Assembly (NCBI GenBank): GCA_021018815.1
Contig: JAITYX010000048.1
Location: 124,001-188,000 of the forward strand
From: Talinum fruticosum
Taxonomy: Eukaryota; Streptophyta; Magnoliopsida; Caryophyllales; Talinaceae
Reading direction: 5' to 3'
Length of the DNA: 64,000 bases
Below the pieces are notes generated by a model, which saw nothing but the letters and a program-made list of their open reading frames with translations, had not been told where the DNA came from and did no database searches. Position 1 is the stretch's first letter, and the number at the start of each line of letters is the position of its first letter. Below, in pieces: positions 23,441 through 35,700 of the stretch. The position numbers and the translations under genes are program-made.

Positions 23441-25003
23441 CGAAGGTTTGCTCGGGAGAGTCCGAGTCACCCTAGAGGGGGTGAATAGGGTGATAGGAAA
23501 TTCTTAGTGAAAACACACTCTTTTTCTCGAAAAGAGACAAAGACAGCTTTTGAGTCTATAAACAGGGTCGAAAAGGTTGGACTCGAAAGCAATGAATCGA
23601 AGAAACAAGAGCGAGAAAGCAATCCGAGTCTAGAATGAACTCGTAAAGATAGCACTTTAGATTTTACGTGGAAACCCTCCCTGGGCAGAAAACCACGGCT
23701 CGTGTCAATCCGGACACGAAGTCAAATCCACTATTTTGAGTCCACAAAATACCGTGAACCGATCGAACCCGAGTTGCTCCCTTGGACAACTCTATACAAG
23801 TTTTCCTAGACTCGAAGTTACCTTATCCGATCTAGTACTTCCTAGCCGAGATAACCCTTACAGTTAGGGACAACTAAGCTCGAGTTAACCTTTACAGACT
23901 TAGTCAAGGGACCTTACAAAGAATGTAAGAAGAGTTTGTAACTAAGTACAAGACCTTATAACTCGTAAAGTAATGAATTATAGAATGGGAGTTGTAAGTA
24001 GAAGATTGAAAGTGAATACAATAACTTTTATCAAGTATGTGTATAAACAATATGTTTCGGCAATCTTCAAGTCTTATGAAGTGGCTTCTATTTATAGATA
24101 ACCAGGCAGAGTAGCCGTTATCTTCATCTCGCTGACCAAGAGTCCTCTGTGACCGTTGATAAGAGCTTTCGAGTCACTCGTAAAGTATCCGTTGAAATAT
24201 GGACGTTGGACAACGGTTTAACTCTCTTGGAAGTCCCAAAACCATCGGTTGTGTCTTGAAAAATGAGGTGGAAACCACCGTTAAGCTTAGCGTTCCAGTT
24301 TTCTGGATATGGAAGCGCACGGCTTCGACACAATCTTCCGGGACCGAAGCGAGGAAGGTGAAAAGTCGTATCTCGCTGGTGATTTGACGTTCGAAGCCGG
24401 CTACTTTTGTAGTTTGAAAAAGGTATATCCTCGAATGAATAACCTACAAAAGTAAATCAATTCTGGTCCTCACAAGTATAAAATACTTTGGTCCGAAGTT
24501 AGACACGTATAATAAAATAATTATGATAATTACGCAATTGATTATCCGAGTCGAAATGAAGTGGAATTTTCCGAGTCCAATATCCATGATACTCGTAATT
24601 CCATCCGACTTAGTCTAAGCGATAGAACAAGTTCTATAAAGAATATCGAGTGAGAAAACTTGATATAGACTAAGCATGAAACAGACTAAGGAAATTTACT
24701 CTAACGTAAATAGAGCTTGTAGTCGAAGTAAGGTTCCGAGTGAGAAAAAGACGAAGCATTAGTCTCGCGATAAACTGAGTGAAGATGGACTCGTAACAAA
24801 GAACCATTTTTCCGAGTCTCAAACAGATAAGCAATAAAAGTACTAAGTAAAAGACGTATCACTCGTAAAGATACTTATTTTACTCAAAGGAGTTTATGTG
24901 ATACCGAGAATGCCTTGGAATCAAAACTTTAAAAGCATGGGGTTGTTATACCCGACTTGTTTAGTGCAACTCGTAAATGCGTTGAGAAATGTCCGAGTCT
25001 TCA
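23441..25003 (-). mobile_element. solo LTR of the copia family, with 5-bp target duplication
   Basis: This 1563-bp LTR has almost complementary ends (CGAAG start, originally TGAAG; CTTCA end) and is flanked by ATCCC on both sides (23436-23440 and 25004-25008). No internal region is present. This is the signature of recombination between the two LTRs of a full element. It is closely related to the LTRs at 10478, 14656 and 61766. The minus orientation follows from the polypurine tract seen beside the 61766 copy. Confidence 0.92.
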
Positions 25004-25219
25004 ATCCCAATCTATAATCGAGAGCAAGGGCACAATTTTTGGTAGTTGGCAGGAAACGACCTAGAACTCATATTTGCTTAAGTAAAAGAAGAGAAGTGAA
25101 CAAAGGAGTAGGCATTGCCTCCAATTTACCTTGCCTATATATAAAATATGAGGCACGAGAAACGTGGCCAAAGTTACTCCACATTCCACTTGATCGCCTC
25201 GAGAAGCGTGCGAGTAGAA

Positions 25220-25765
25220 TGTGAGGGGCTAAATGATACAACTATTTTCCGTACAGCTTCTAACTCATTTGTCACGTCTCGGCCTAGTTATTCTCGATCA
25301 GTCGGATAATTGAGGCATCGGCCCGAGCCCTCTATCACATGGAGTTAGGTAAGGTCTAAAGCCCATTAGGGTTAGGGTTCTATGCCTAATTATGGTAAAA
25401 TGACTTGCTTTACCTCTTATTTATTCTTCTATAAATAATCACCAAGCTTGGTCACAAACTTATAATATCACAACTCCCAAAAAATCCACATTCTTGACTA
25501 AATCCACATATTCTCTCGTACTTAGAGATAAAGCCTTACATTTTTGATAAAGTTATCAAATTCCAAGAGAACCCCTTCACGCACTTCGAGGAAGATTTTC
25601 CTCGACTTACCGACTTTTCTACCAATCTAACTTGAGCATCAAAGGGCGTTCCCAGGATCCACGAGGAGTTCGTCACTCGAGTCCAACCACCGCAAGCTGA
25701 CACAGTAAATCATCTCTCTTCAACTCATCATCCACATCAACATCCACCGGTTTCCTCCCGAAACA
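25220..25765 (+). repeat. 3' LTR of Tat-type gypsy
   Basis: Begins TGTGAGGGGCTAAATGATAC and ends CCCGAAACA. It aligns with the 5' LTR except for the MITE and a ~60-bp stretch missing near 25640. The preceding sequence is only weakly purine-rich (GAGTAGAA), so the polypurine tract is not convincing. Confidence 0.75.
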
Positions 25766-26721
25766 TTCTATGTAATCAAGTACATTGATATTATTACTCA
25801 ACCAAAAAGAAAAAGAAACGTGCATTGATATTCTCATTTGCTCTCTATTCACATGGTACGTTAAATGGATCTTTTCTAAAATCCTATGCTTAATTATCAA
25901 TGTACTATTCATAAAAGAAATTTCAATACTATTTTTTGGGGGAGGGGGTTGGAAAAGGGAGACTATGAAAATGGGGGTAAATGTTATAAAATTAAAATTA
26001 AAAAGTTATGTACGGTAACATGAGTCTATAAACTAGATGAGACTAGTTAACACTAATCGACTGTAGCTTGATCGGTAAAAATGCCCCTCCTAAACCTAAA
26101 AAATTGGTTAGTTTTGTTCAGTTTTAATTTTGATTAGTTTCGATCCAGACATGCTTTTTTGTTAAATTAACATTTTAATAAGTTTGTCTGATAAAAGAAA
26201 AATAACTTCGGAGGAAAAGCTTTGGGTGGGGCTCAATTTTGTTCAAGTCATTCAAGTTTCGGGTTAGCTTCAACGTACTTGATTTCAGCCATAGTTATAA
26301 TTTTAAATCATTTAGTTTGGATTTGGAGAACCCCCTTCCAGAAAAAGACTTCGGAAAACAAAATGTGGTATCTAATTCGCCATTGTCTGATCATCTACAT
26401 AATATTTTTGAACTCAACCAGAAATCTCAAGAATATACGATGAAGTTGTCAGACTTTCCCCTAAATTTGAAAGCTCGAGAAACAATCTTAAAACGTTACT
26501 AAAGTCGCATATAATATCATATCAAACCAGGCGAAAGAATATAGCCTTCAGAGTTATGCAATGAATTCATCCCTCCATTTTCTGGAAAACAATTTCAAAA
26601 ATTTACTGAAAGTTAAGGAGTACATCATATTAAGACCAAGATGAACTGAAAATAAAATCACAGGAGAGTAACTTGTCCTGCCAAGTAAATTAAAGATCTA
26701 CAAAGATTTAATTACATGGGG
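25766..26721 (-). other. intergenic flank and FIP1 3' UTR
   Basis: AT-rich sequence between the gypsy 3' LTR and the FIP1 stop codon. I see no repeat or ORF of note. The part nearest 26721 should be the FIP1 3' UTR. Confidence 0.5.
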
Positions 26722-29700
26722 TTATGGGGCTCGCTGCTGACTTTGTCCACCAAAACTAGTTCCTGATGCAGCTACTTTCTTTTGAAGTTCTAGGTTTGAC
26801 ATTCGTTCGATCTCCAATGCGCGTTCAAGCTGATATTACAGGCCATGCAAAGAAAGCGATAAATTCACATTAACTCAGATTTCAAAAATAGGCGATGAAA
26901 GGAGAAGAGGGTGTTACCTTAGCTGCTCGAGCGCTCCATTCACCTAGAATCGCCCTCAACCGCTCATTCTCTTCTATGTACTGTTTCAGTAAATTAGGAC
27001 GTCTTAGAGTCATGAGAACCAGGGTGTAAAGAAACATAAAGCAAAGAAAAGAAAAGCTGCTAAGAATTGGATACTAATTTTAGACATAGATGCATGTCCA
27101 AGTGTCAGACATTGCTTCCAAAGAAAACTTTGGGTTTTCACCTAACTCGCGGCGGTAAGAGTGGACGCATAACACATGTATGAGAGGGTGAAATGAAGAA
27201 TTCTGGTAACATAGGTTTTGACAAATGCGAATCCTCCTATGTGGCTTAAGTTCACTTCAAGAAAAATTTCCGCCTAATTGAGAGAAACTACAAATTGCGG
27301 GAAGTAGAGAGAAGAAAATAAAAGAATTAAGGATGAGCATTTTCTCTTTGTTACGAAGAAAAAAAAAACTTGATGTAATACTATGGAGAGGATTATATAT
27401 ATATAAAGAGAGAGAGATAGATGACAACCGTGTTTTTCTACAGTTACTCCAACAGCTCAGCAATCTCTAGCTAAATGATAAATATGTTGCTGAGATGGCA
27501 TACTCTGCAACTAAACTAACCTAGCCCAGAGACTGATATATGCTTATCAACCTCACAATTTTTCTATAAAATTAAAACTGAACTCGTAACTCATTATGTG
27601 CATGTGTATGTGGTGAGTCGGAGATTCCAACAAGCCATTATGCATAAATTTCAACCTCATGTTTAGGACGCAATACTTGAAAGCTCAATTGCAAAAACAT
27701 GAATAACCAAAACAAGAAGGTCCAGATTCGAACATCATGTGTTTTACTTAGTCCACTTACAGTAGTTGAAAAGTAGCCGTGGGACACCTTTTTGAAGTTT
27801 TTGGTTCCATGGACTAAAGCAAAGTGGCTTTCCAAAATTGTCAACTTTGATTTTGGAGGAGAAGGCAATCAATGGTTTTCAAATAAATGACCACAGAGGA
27901 AACATCTTTGCAATTCAGACACAACCTACGTGTCTAATCTGCCGTGCATACTCCACAATCAGCCTAGACAGGACTCCTAGCATTGACTCTCCAATCGGTA
28001 AATGTGAGGATGCCAGCAGAAAGAAAAGGGGATTTTTCTTCTTTTGGGGTGGGGGTGGGGAGAATCCGCGAAGTTCAGCATAATACAAAAGCTTCTAATA
28101 ATCATAGTTCTGTCTCTTAATTTCTGGTGACTTTTAGGCCTCCTCCATAGGCGGCTAAATTCAAACTCCGAAACTTCATGAAATTTGAAGCAATTTAAAA
28201 TAATTACTAAGTTCAACCTTGAAAAGAAGAGAACTAATTTGACCTTTGACAAGGACTACTCTAGTCCATGTTATATCTTGACAACCCTTACAAAACAAAT
28301 CATAATAATTGGGTGGAACTAGTGGTAAGCAAACATGAGTGACTTTCTCAACATATATTTTGGGTATCAGGGCCGACCTGATTATTTGTGGTTCGAACAC
28401 GCTGAATCTCAGCATCCTTATCAGCAATTAGAGATCGAGCAAGCTGCAGTTCAGATTGCAATTGATCCATCTGCAACAAATAGTAGATGCAAAGATTTGC
28501 ATCCAGTCAGTTCAGAAAAGCACATTTCAGTTTGTCTATAAGTAAGATATATTGAAGTGTTCAAGGCACCCCCTCCCCTGCCAGTGCAAGCAGTGGCCAA
28601 AAGTTGCTCCTCTGATAGATAACTAAATATGTCAACTGTGCATGGAAAACAGCAGATAAATCACTGGAAATAAGTATTACATCAACTGAAATTATGTATT
28701 GCCTTCATTAGATATAAAATTGAACCAGTCGGGCCAAGTCCTTTTAATTTTATACTCCATCTGATGTTACTTAATACTTGTATTTTTTACTGACTGTATA
28801 CAGTATACTATATGCGGTTATATCTAATAAATTTGTAGTTCTGATTCTTTCCAGGCAACAGATGAACCATTTGAGCAAAGATAAATATGGAGCTTGAAGG
28901 AAGTTGCCAAAAAATACTATGAATGCACCACACAAAACATATTTAAAATCTAAGTTACAACTGGGGCTTTACCTCTGCAGAAAGCGTCCGCAATTCTTGA
29001 TCTCGAGATGCCAAAAGATGGGCAAGGTCAACCTGAACAGAGCCAAAAAAAACATGTGAGCATTGCTTAGAATTCATGTGCAAGATGTGGTCCTTTGGCA
29101 TCCAATGAAAGCATCATAGCCATCACAACAATAAATATAGATAGGGATTGTTTGTTAGGTCAAACTGATCCCACCTGAGGAGTACTCCCATCATCTGACC
29201 TTTCATATTTGCTCAAACATTCTTGGAGTTGCACAATCTGCAAAAAGCATCTAATCTTTAGGATAGCTTTATCAATATCCACATATTCCACATAGACAAA
29301 TAATGGGAACAGAGGAAGAAGTCATCCAAAAGACAAAGATACTTTACCTCCTCACACAAAAAATGAATATTTTCTCGTTGATATTGTAACAATGCCATTT
29401 GCTGATCAGAAAGCCGACCTCCCTCATGGTACCTATTCCACAAAACTTGCCAGTTACAACCATAGATCACCGTCACTCTCTCCTCATAGAGCTGATCTTC
29501 CATTCATGAGTTCTCTAGCCACTACCTTAAACCTTCCATAGAACTTGATGTTTGTAGCGGGGAATATAATGACTTCAACACATCCGGCTGTGAATCCAAT
29601 GAGTTATATTGGTGAATATAACCTGCAATGCAAGTGTGATATATATGTTATGCATTCTACGCAGTGAAATTTCAGGATCTGAAATGATTTATTTGCAAAA

Positions 29701-32700
29701 ACATGAGGCAACCCATAAAGACTAATGTTACTCTCAACTAAAATTTTAGACTCTTTGAGTTCAGCAAATTGAACTCATTACACATCACAAATTTCCTTTT
29801 TATTTGATCCCACAGGTGCTACATCAATTTGGACGCTCTTAGAGCAATTCCTACAAAGGGATAAATGTAGGACGCTCTGAGAGCAATTCCTACAAAGATC
29901 AGAACCTTTTGATCCTAGATACGGTTACATCTTTTCATTCTGTTTGATTTCCAAATTTTCCCAAAAAAAAAAACCCTACCACAAAAAATAAAAAATCCAG
30001 ATCTGTGCCCACATTGATTTTCCTGCCCAAGTTGCTGCTTTCCAGATCAGTCTTGCCTGCTGCTCATAATTGTTCATATGCAACTGCTTGGTAGTTTTTC
30101 CGTAGCTTAAAGCTATTTCTGAGAGCAACAATGGATTGGTGTAAAAACATCGCCGAGCCTTATGCGTAATCATTCTTGATAAAGAATTTCCTGTTACAAA
30201 GAGTGTTTTGTACCGCGTTTTCTCTCCTTACGGGGATGTGGAAAACATAGCTATGCTTCGAACAGTGGGTGATTTTCATGCTCGAGTGAATTTTTATTCC
30301 CATGAAGATCCTATATATGCTTTTTGCAAGCTCCAAGGGCGTCAAATTTATGAAGGTTGCTGTGCATTGGATCTCTATTTTGCTAGTGAGTTTATATGTG
30401 GTTGCAGACCCTACATTCCTAGATATATGTTCGACTATAAACTTCCTAGAGATCCTTTGATACCTTGGCGAATTCCCATGAATGATTATGTAGACTCAGC
30501 TTCCAGGTTTCCTAGGGAACCACCGGCTTATTGTTTAGAGGAACGTCCAACCTACCATGATACAAACTACAGGCAAGCCTTCATTGAGGATGATAAGGAT
30601 ATTTTTGAGGAGTCTAGCAAAGAAGATTTCGGAATGACAAAGAAAGAAATTATAGACAACAATGGCAATGTTCCAAACAGTGATGTTCCTCAAGTTGACT
30701 CTTATTTTGTGGATGAGGCAATTAAAATGGAAGCAGCCACTCTAGACATTGATGATGAAGCTTCTTCAAGGGAGGTCATTAAAGCGAATGTGCAACCAGT
30801 TGAAAAAGAAGTGCAAGTAGAGACTATTTTGGAACTGTTGCCACAAGATAATAGTTTGACCCAAGGAGTTGTTGAACATGTTGAATTCTTCATTCTTAAA
30901 GACTTTTGTGTGGAAATTGAACTTCATCCAATGTTTACAAGGTTACTAGCACGGGAGCATATTTTAAGGATTGAATTTCAAAAATCTATCATGAAGTTGA
31001 ATCAATTCTATCTTCTTCGTCCCCAATTTTAGTTCATTTCAAAACTCGAGGTCGAGTTTTTGCAACCAGGGGAGAATGATGCAAGATAAGAATAAAGGAG
31101 AAATTAGAAGATATGGATATATCTCTATATTAGTAGATGTGAAATACATTTTGTTATTTTCGTAGGTTTATTGTTGGCATATTTTAAGATAGGTAAAATA
31201 AAGATATTTAGTAGTATTTTATCAAGATTTAGTTTCCTAGTCCAAGTAGGATAATATTAGGTTATATATTTCTATCCTTTTATATTCTATATCTTATGTT
31301 TAGGTTTCCTAATATTAGTTAATCTCTTAACGATATAAACTCCTTTTCGTAATTGGAAAATTCAGATTATGAATAAAAATTAATATTGAGTTTTGAGTTT
31401 CTCTGTATGAGATTGATTGGTTCTGCGTGAGCCACTTCTTTCTGTAGGAATTGCTCTCGGAGCGTCCTACATTTATCCCTTTGTAGGAATTGCTCTCAGA
31501 GCGTCCTACATTTATCCCTTTGTAGGAATTGCTCTCAGAGCGTCCTACATTTATCCATTTGTAGGAATTGCTCTCGGAGCGTCCTACATCAAATAGTTTA
31601 GTGACAATGTGGTGGATGTAGATGGGTATGTCAATAAGGATGCTCATATATTAATATTAAAACAGATGAGTTTAGATGTATAAGGTCAATCATACAAGGT
31701 AAAACAGAAATTTTGATAACATTATTCAACATTTATGACTTATTGCGAGCATGGCCCTTGATGGACCTCAGTGTCAATCTAGAATTAAGTTTGCAAATTA
31801 TATATGAGGACCTCCCATTTTTCTTGTGTTACTAGGTTATCAGCCATTGTTTAGATTTAACCATAAAACATCACCACCAACACCACCCAGTGTTTGTCCC
31901 ACCTTAGAGTCATCTTGGAAGATTCACAAGATGTGAGCAGCCCTTACCCAGCAATTTTCCATATTTCATATTACTAGGCTTGCTGTTTATCATGCCTTCT
32001 TCTATTATTGGCATCACTATATTAACATGTATCCACTTTATATCTATTCTTTTCTTTTCTTTTTAAAATTTGATTCCCTAATCATGGCTAGCTCATTTGC
32101 AATGTACTTCCAAATGACTTGGTTCACTTAAAACAATTTTCCAAGGGTTTTTTCTAAAAGAAAAAAAGAACTCTTAAGTCTCCCAAGGACAGCATCAGCA
32201 AGAGCTGCGTAGCCTACTTAAAGATTTCCATAAACCCTGCCTCGGCAGGATCCACCACACTGAGCATTATTTTCATCATTGCATTTATGTGTTAATTATG
32301 TTAAATGGATTCAAATTATGTCAGCTCTGCGATGCATCTGAAAAAATTTGATTTTGAACGATTTATGGAGGCTCTTTTGACCCGTCTGAGGCTCGCGTGT
32401 ATTTGCCCCGTGGCAAATGCGATATGCCACACAATTGCCGCATTATAATGCGACTGCATCTTGAATCCTTGTCTCATATGGCAAATGCTCCCATTTATTT
32501 TAGGGAAATTGGATGAAAATAAACCAACTTTTGGGGCAACAGGACGTAAATAAGCCAGACATGAATAGTATGACCTTTAAAGAGGTAAATTTTTTCTGTC
32601 AAACCACTGTTGAGTTTGACCACCTTTGACTCATCGGAAAATAGACATGGACGGTACTTTTGAACACTTCAATGACAGATCTACTAGATTTGATGGCTCC

Positions 32701-35700
32701 TCCTTTCAATTTGGATGTAAGAGGGATTTTATTCAGTTTAGGGAATCAAAATTTTGCAAGAGGGTGGATAATTGTGTAATGTGACAAATTAAGTCTGACC
32801 TGTGTACCAGATTTTAAAAGAAGTCAAACAAATACAATGAGCCACCGTTCATGTTTACCAAATTAGCTTCCCGGCGGGTCAAAAGTGGTCAAACTCGATG
32901 GTGATTTGACAAAAACAAAATATCCCCTAAAGGTTTTACTTTTCACGTCCAAGAAAAAAGAATGGTTTATTTTTGTCCAATGTTCCCAAAGGTTGGTTTA
33001 TTTTCATCCAATTTTCCTTTCTTTTATGCAAAGAGGTATCTCAAATAACATCGTACAATAACGGAACACACTTGTCATAGTGGGAAAAAAAAAAAACTCC
33101 ATGTCAGAGAGTTTAGCATAACTCAAACCCATGACTTGAGAGCTGCCCCCCCAAAAAAAAAAAAAAAAACAATGGTCGTTAACACAAGAAGTCATGCACT
33201 CTGATACTTCTAACTTTTAAGAATTAATAAACAATGTCACAACAAGGCTGTACTTTATGGGATGAAATTTCAAAATGGGAGTACAACCTCAAGGGTGCGC
33301 GGTTTCCAAAGGAAGAACTTTCATAAGTAAAAAGGATGTTCAATGAGGCTTCTGGTGAATACTATCCTATTGAAAAATGTAGAGCTTCATTCATGAGATT
33401 TGTTAGGTCTCATCACCTATATATGTTCTAAATTTTAATAGGAAACCAACCATCACTTTCCAAAAGGCTGCCAAGGGAACATTCTTTTGACAAAAAAATA
33501 CATTGATGCAAGAAAAGAAAATTATTTGTTGGTTTTCTTTCATGTTTTCTCCTCTACATGAAACAGCTTAGACCCAATTAAGATGTGATGTAACCACCGA
33601 GCCATTAGGGATTCAAATGTTATTAGAAACCTCATGAACAGCTACTCCTGGAGAAAGTTGGGGTTAGCATTATTGTAGTGTGCCTCCAATGCATGTCAAG
33701 ACAAAGTTTTCACCAGCCTTGCATATCAAGGTTGACTTTCGTTAAATAGGGTCAGATGACTCCAAGGATTCACTAAACAGTAAGTTTTCCAAAGTCATGT
33801 GAGACAATGTGGAGTTCGAGTAACCATTAGCGCATTACCGCATTTAAAAAGAAGTTTCGCCCCTTAAGCCTCCCCCACCAAACCTCCCCTTCCTCTGAAG
33901 CCCTACAGTACATCTTTCCCCAGCTAGGTTGTCCCCTAGTTTGACAAGTCCCCTGGATTAGCCATCTTAGCTACCCCCAAAGGGAAAAAAGCTAAAAATA
34001 AGTACAAGTGCGCAACCACATCGCCACATGCATAGAGAAAACAATCGATCAAACAGTTAACTTCTCAAAGTAGCGTGTCCATTGTTGATCCTAAAACTCA
34101 AAATAAAACAGGTATAGAAACAGCAGAATTGTAGTGCACGAAGTAGCAAAACAGTACAACTTGACAAAAAACTAGTGATTGCCAATTCATCTCAATACAG
34201 TGCCATATAAAAATGTCTTCTGAATCAGCAAACATACCAATATATACCGTCACAAAAGAGCCCGCAATAACAACTTCAATTAGCATCACTATCCTGCAAA
34301 CAGGATACAAAGAGAAAACTGTTCAGGCAATACAAGAATTTCAGAAAGAAGCACCATATTATGTCAATTAAGTCTCAACCTATGTCATCAACCAAAATGG
34401 TCCAAACAACATAAATCACTAATACTGCCAAAAGTCTACAGATGGCCATCAAAGAAGACAATGCATAATAAAAAAATGTCATAATTAAAAACGTGTTAAG
34501 TATCAATTAGAAAGAAACAGAATACTGCAAAGCAGGAAGCTTATCATCAACCCATGGACTGGAAGACTATCATCTTCAATTCCAAGCAAGAAGAGAAATC
34601 GTTATGAGTATAGTTAGAGAAATGATTAGATGATTAAGGAAAATCGCCATAGAGAAGACATCTATCCATTTTACATGTAACAAGTCCATGTGACTTGTTA
34701 AGTGTTTTGGAATACAAATGCAAAAATATTGAGTTTCTCATCAGAAGCAAAGAAGTTTCTCGCTCTCCCTCTCTCAGACCAGTGAAGCCCAGTGACAGAC
34801 ACAAGTGGAAGAAACTGGGATCCCACTAAAAATCTCTCTTCTTTCCCATGTAGTGAAGTGGCAAAGAGAAAGAATATGAACATGCAGGGACCCCGTTACC
34901 AATGGTGGCCGTGCATTAAATATAATGGAAAAGGCTGAATTCTAACTGTGTGTGTGGAAACTTCCTATATAATTTAGCAAAATGATAAAGGTTTTGGGCT
35001 TAAAAATTCAGTATACTGCGTATAAACTTAAAAAAATTGTGGGGAAGATAAGGTTAATGTGTTAATACTTATAGATTGTATAGAATCACATTATTACCTA
35101 AAACTTCCCATAATTATAAGATTACATGTAAAATCCTTCTTCTAATTGGTCTATCAGGGTGACAGTTGTAGTTGTCAAAATTTCCCATAATTATAAGATT
35201 ACATGTAAAATCCTTCTTCTAATTGATATATCAGGGTGACAGTTCGTTGGCATAGCCGACTGACTTCTTCAACCGAACAATTGATAACTAATAGTAGCAA
35301 ATATTAATAATTTGTGATTTAAGGCTTTATAATATACCAATTAGGCCAATACAAGACCCTCGTAGCAAGACCTTTACCATCATCCGTTTATTTATAGCTG
35401 TGACAAAACTTTTTAGTTACATTTTAAAGTTTTGACTCCTTTTTGCTTTTTTTAGTGGAAAACTCCTTTATTGCTCACTATCAGTTACCCTCAGCCTTTC
35501 CCCCTTTTGCCTTTGTTTTTTTCCTTTCCCTTTTGTGAGTGGGTCAATTGACTCCATTTGATGACAAGGAAAGAAAAAAAGAAATAGTCAATTTCCCTTT
35601 TCTTGACTACTAAGCACTAATTCCAAAAAGCAGTAGCCTTCAGGTGTGTTGAAACATCAATGCCCCCAGGGCGGAGCTACTCTTTGGTCAACAAGTGTCC

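Larger units (their letters stand above)
4338..25765 (+). mobile_element. decayed Ty3/gypsy retrotransposon of the Tat type, with nested insertions
   Basis: The order is 5' LTR, PBS, gag, protease, RT, RNase H, a second (archaeal-type) RNase H, integrase, antisense ORF, tandem repeats, 3' LTR. A second RNase H after the first, plus an antisense ORF between pol and the 3' LTR, is the known layout of the Tat/Retand group. Subtracting the nested MITE, copia element and solo LTR leaves about 13.8 kb. All frames carry stops and frameshifts, so the copy is dead. No matching target duplication is seen (gatat at 4333-4337, ttcta at 25766-25770). The LTRs differ by many substitutions and indels, so the insertion is old or was rearranged. 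Confidence 0.85.
29819..31591 (+). mobile_element. small LTR element carrying an RRM-like ORF, left end scrambled, in FIP1 intron
   Basis: The right end is a complete 515-bp LTR (31077-31591) preceded by the polypurine tract CCAGGGGAGAA. On the left, only the last bases of an LTR (CTACATCA, 29819-29826) and a split tRNA-Met-type primer site remain: ATTTGG, then after a 65-bp interruption ATCAGAACC. The interruption (29831-29897) is an inverted copy of the repeat array found at the LTR end. Internal sequence is only ~1.2 kb with no RT, so the element was non-autonomous. It lies antisense to FIP1. Confidence 0.72.

Noticed and set aside
31443..31588. CRISPR-like array (29-bp repeat, 10-bp spacer)
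   Set aside because: Spacers are nearly identical and too short, the array lies inside a plant LTR, and copies occur in sister LTRs. It is a tandem repeat, not a CRISPR array.
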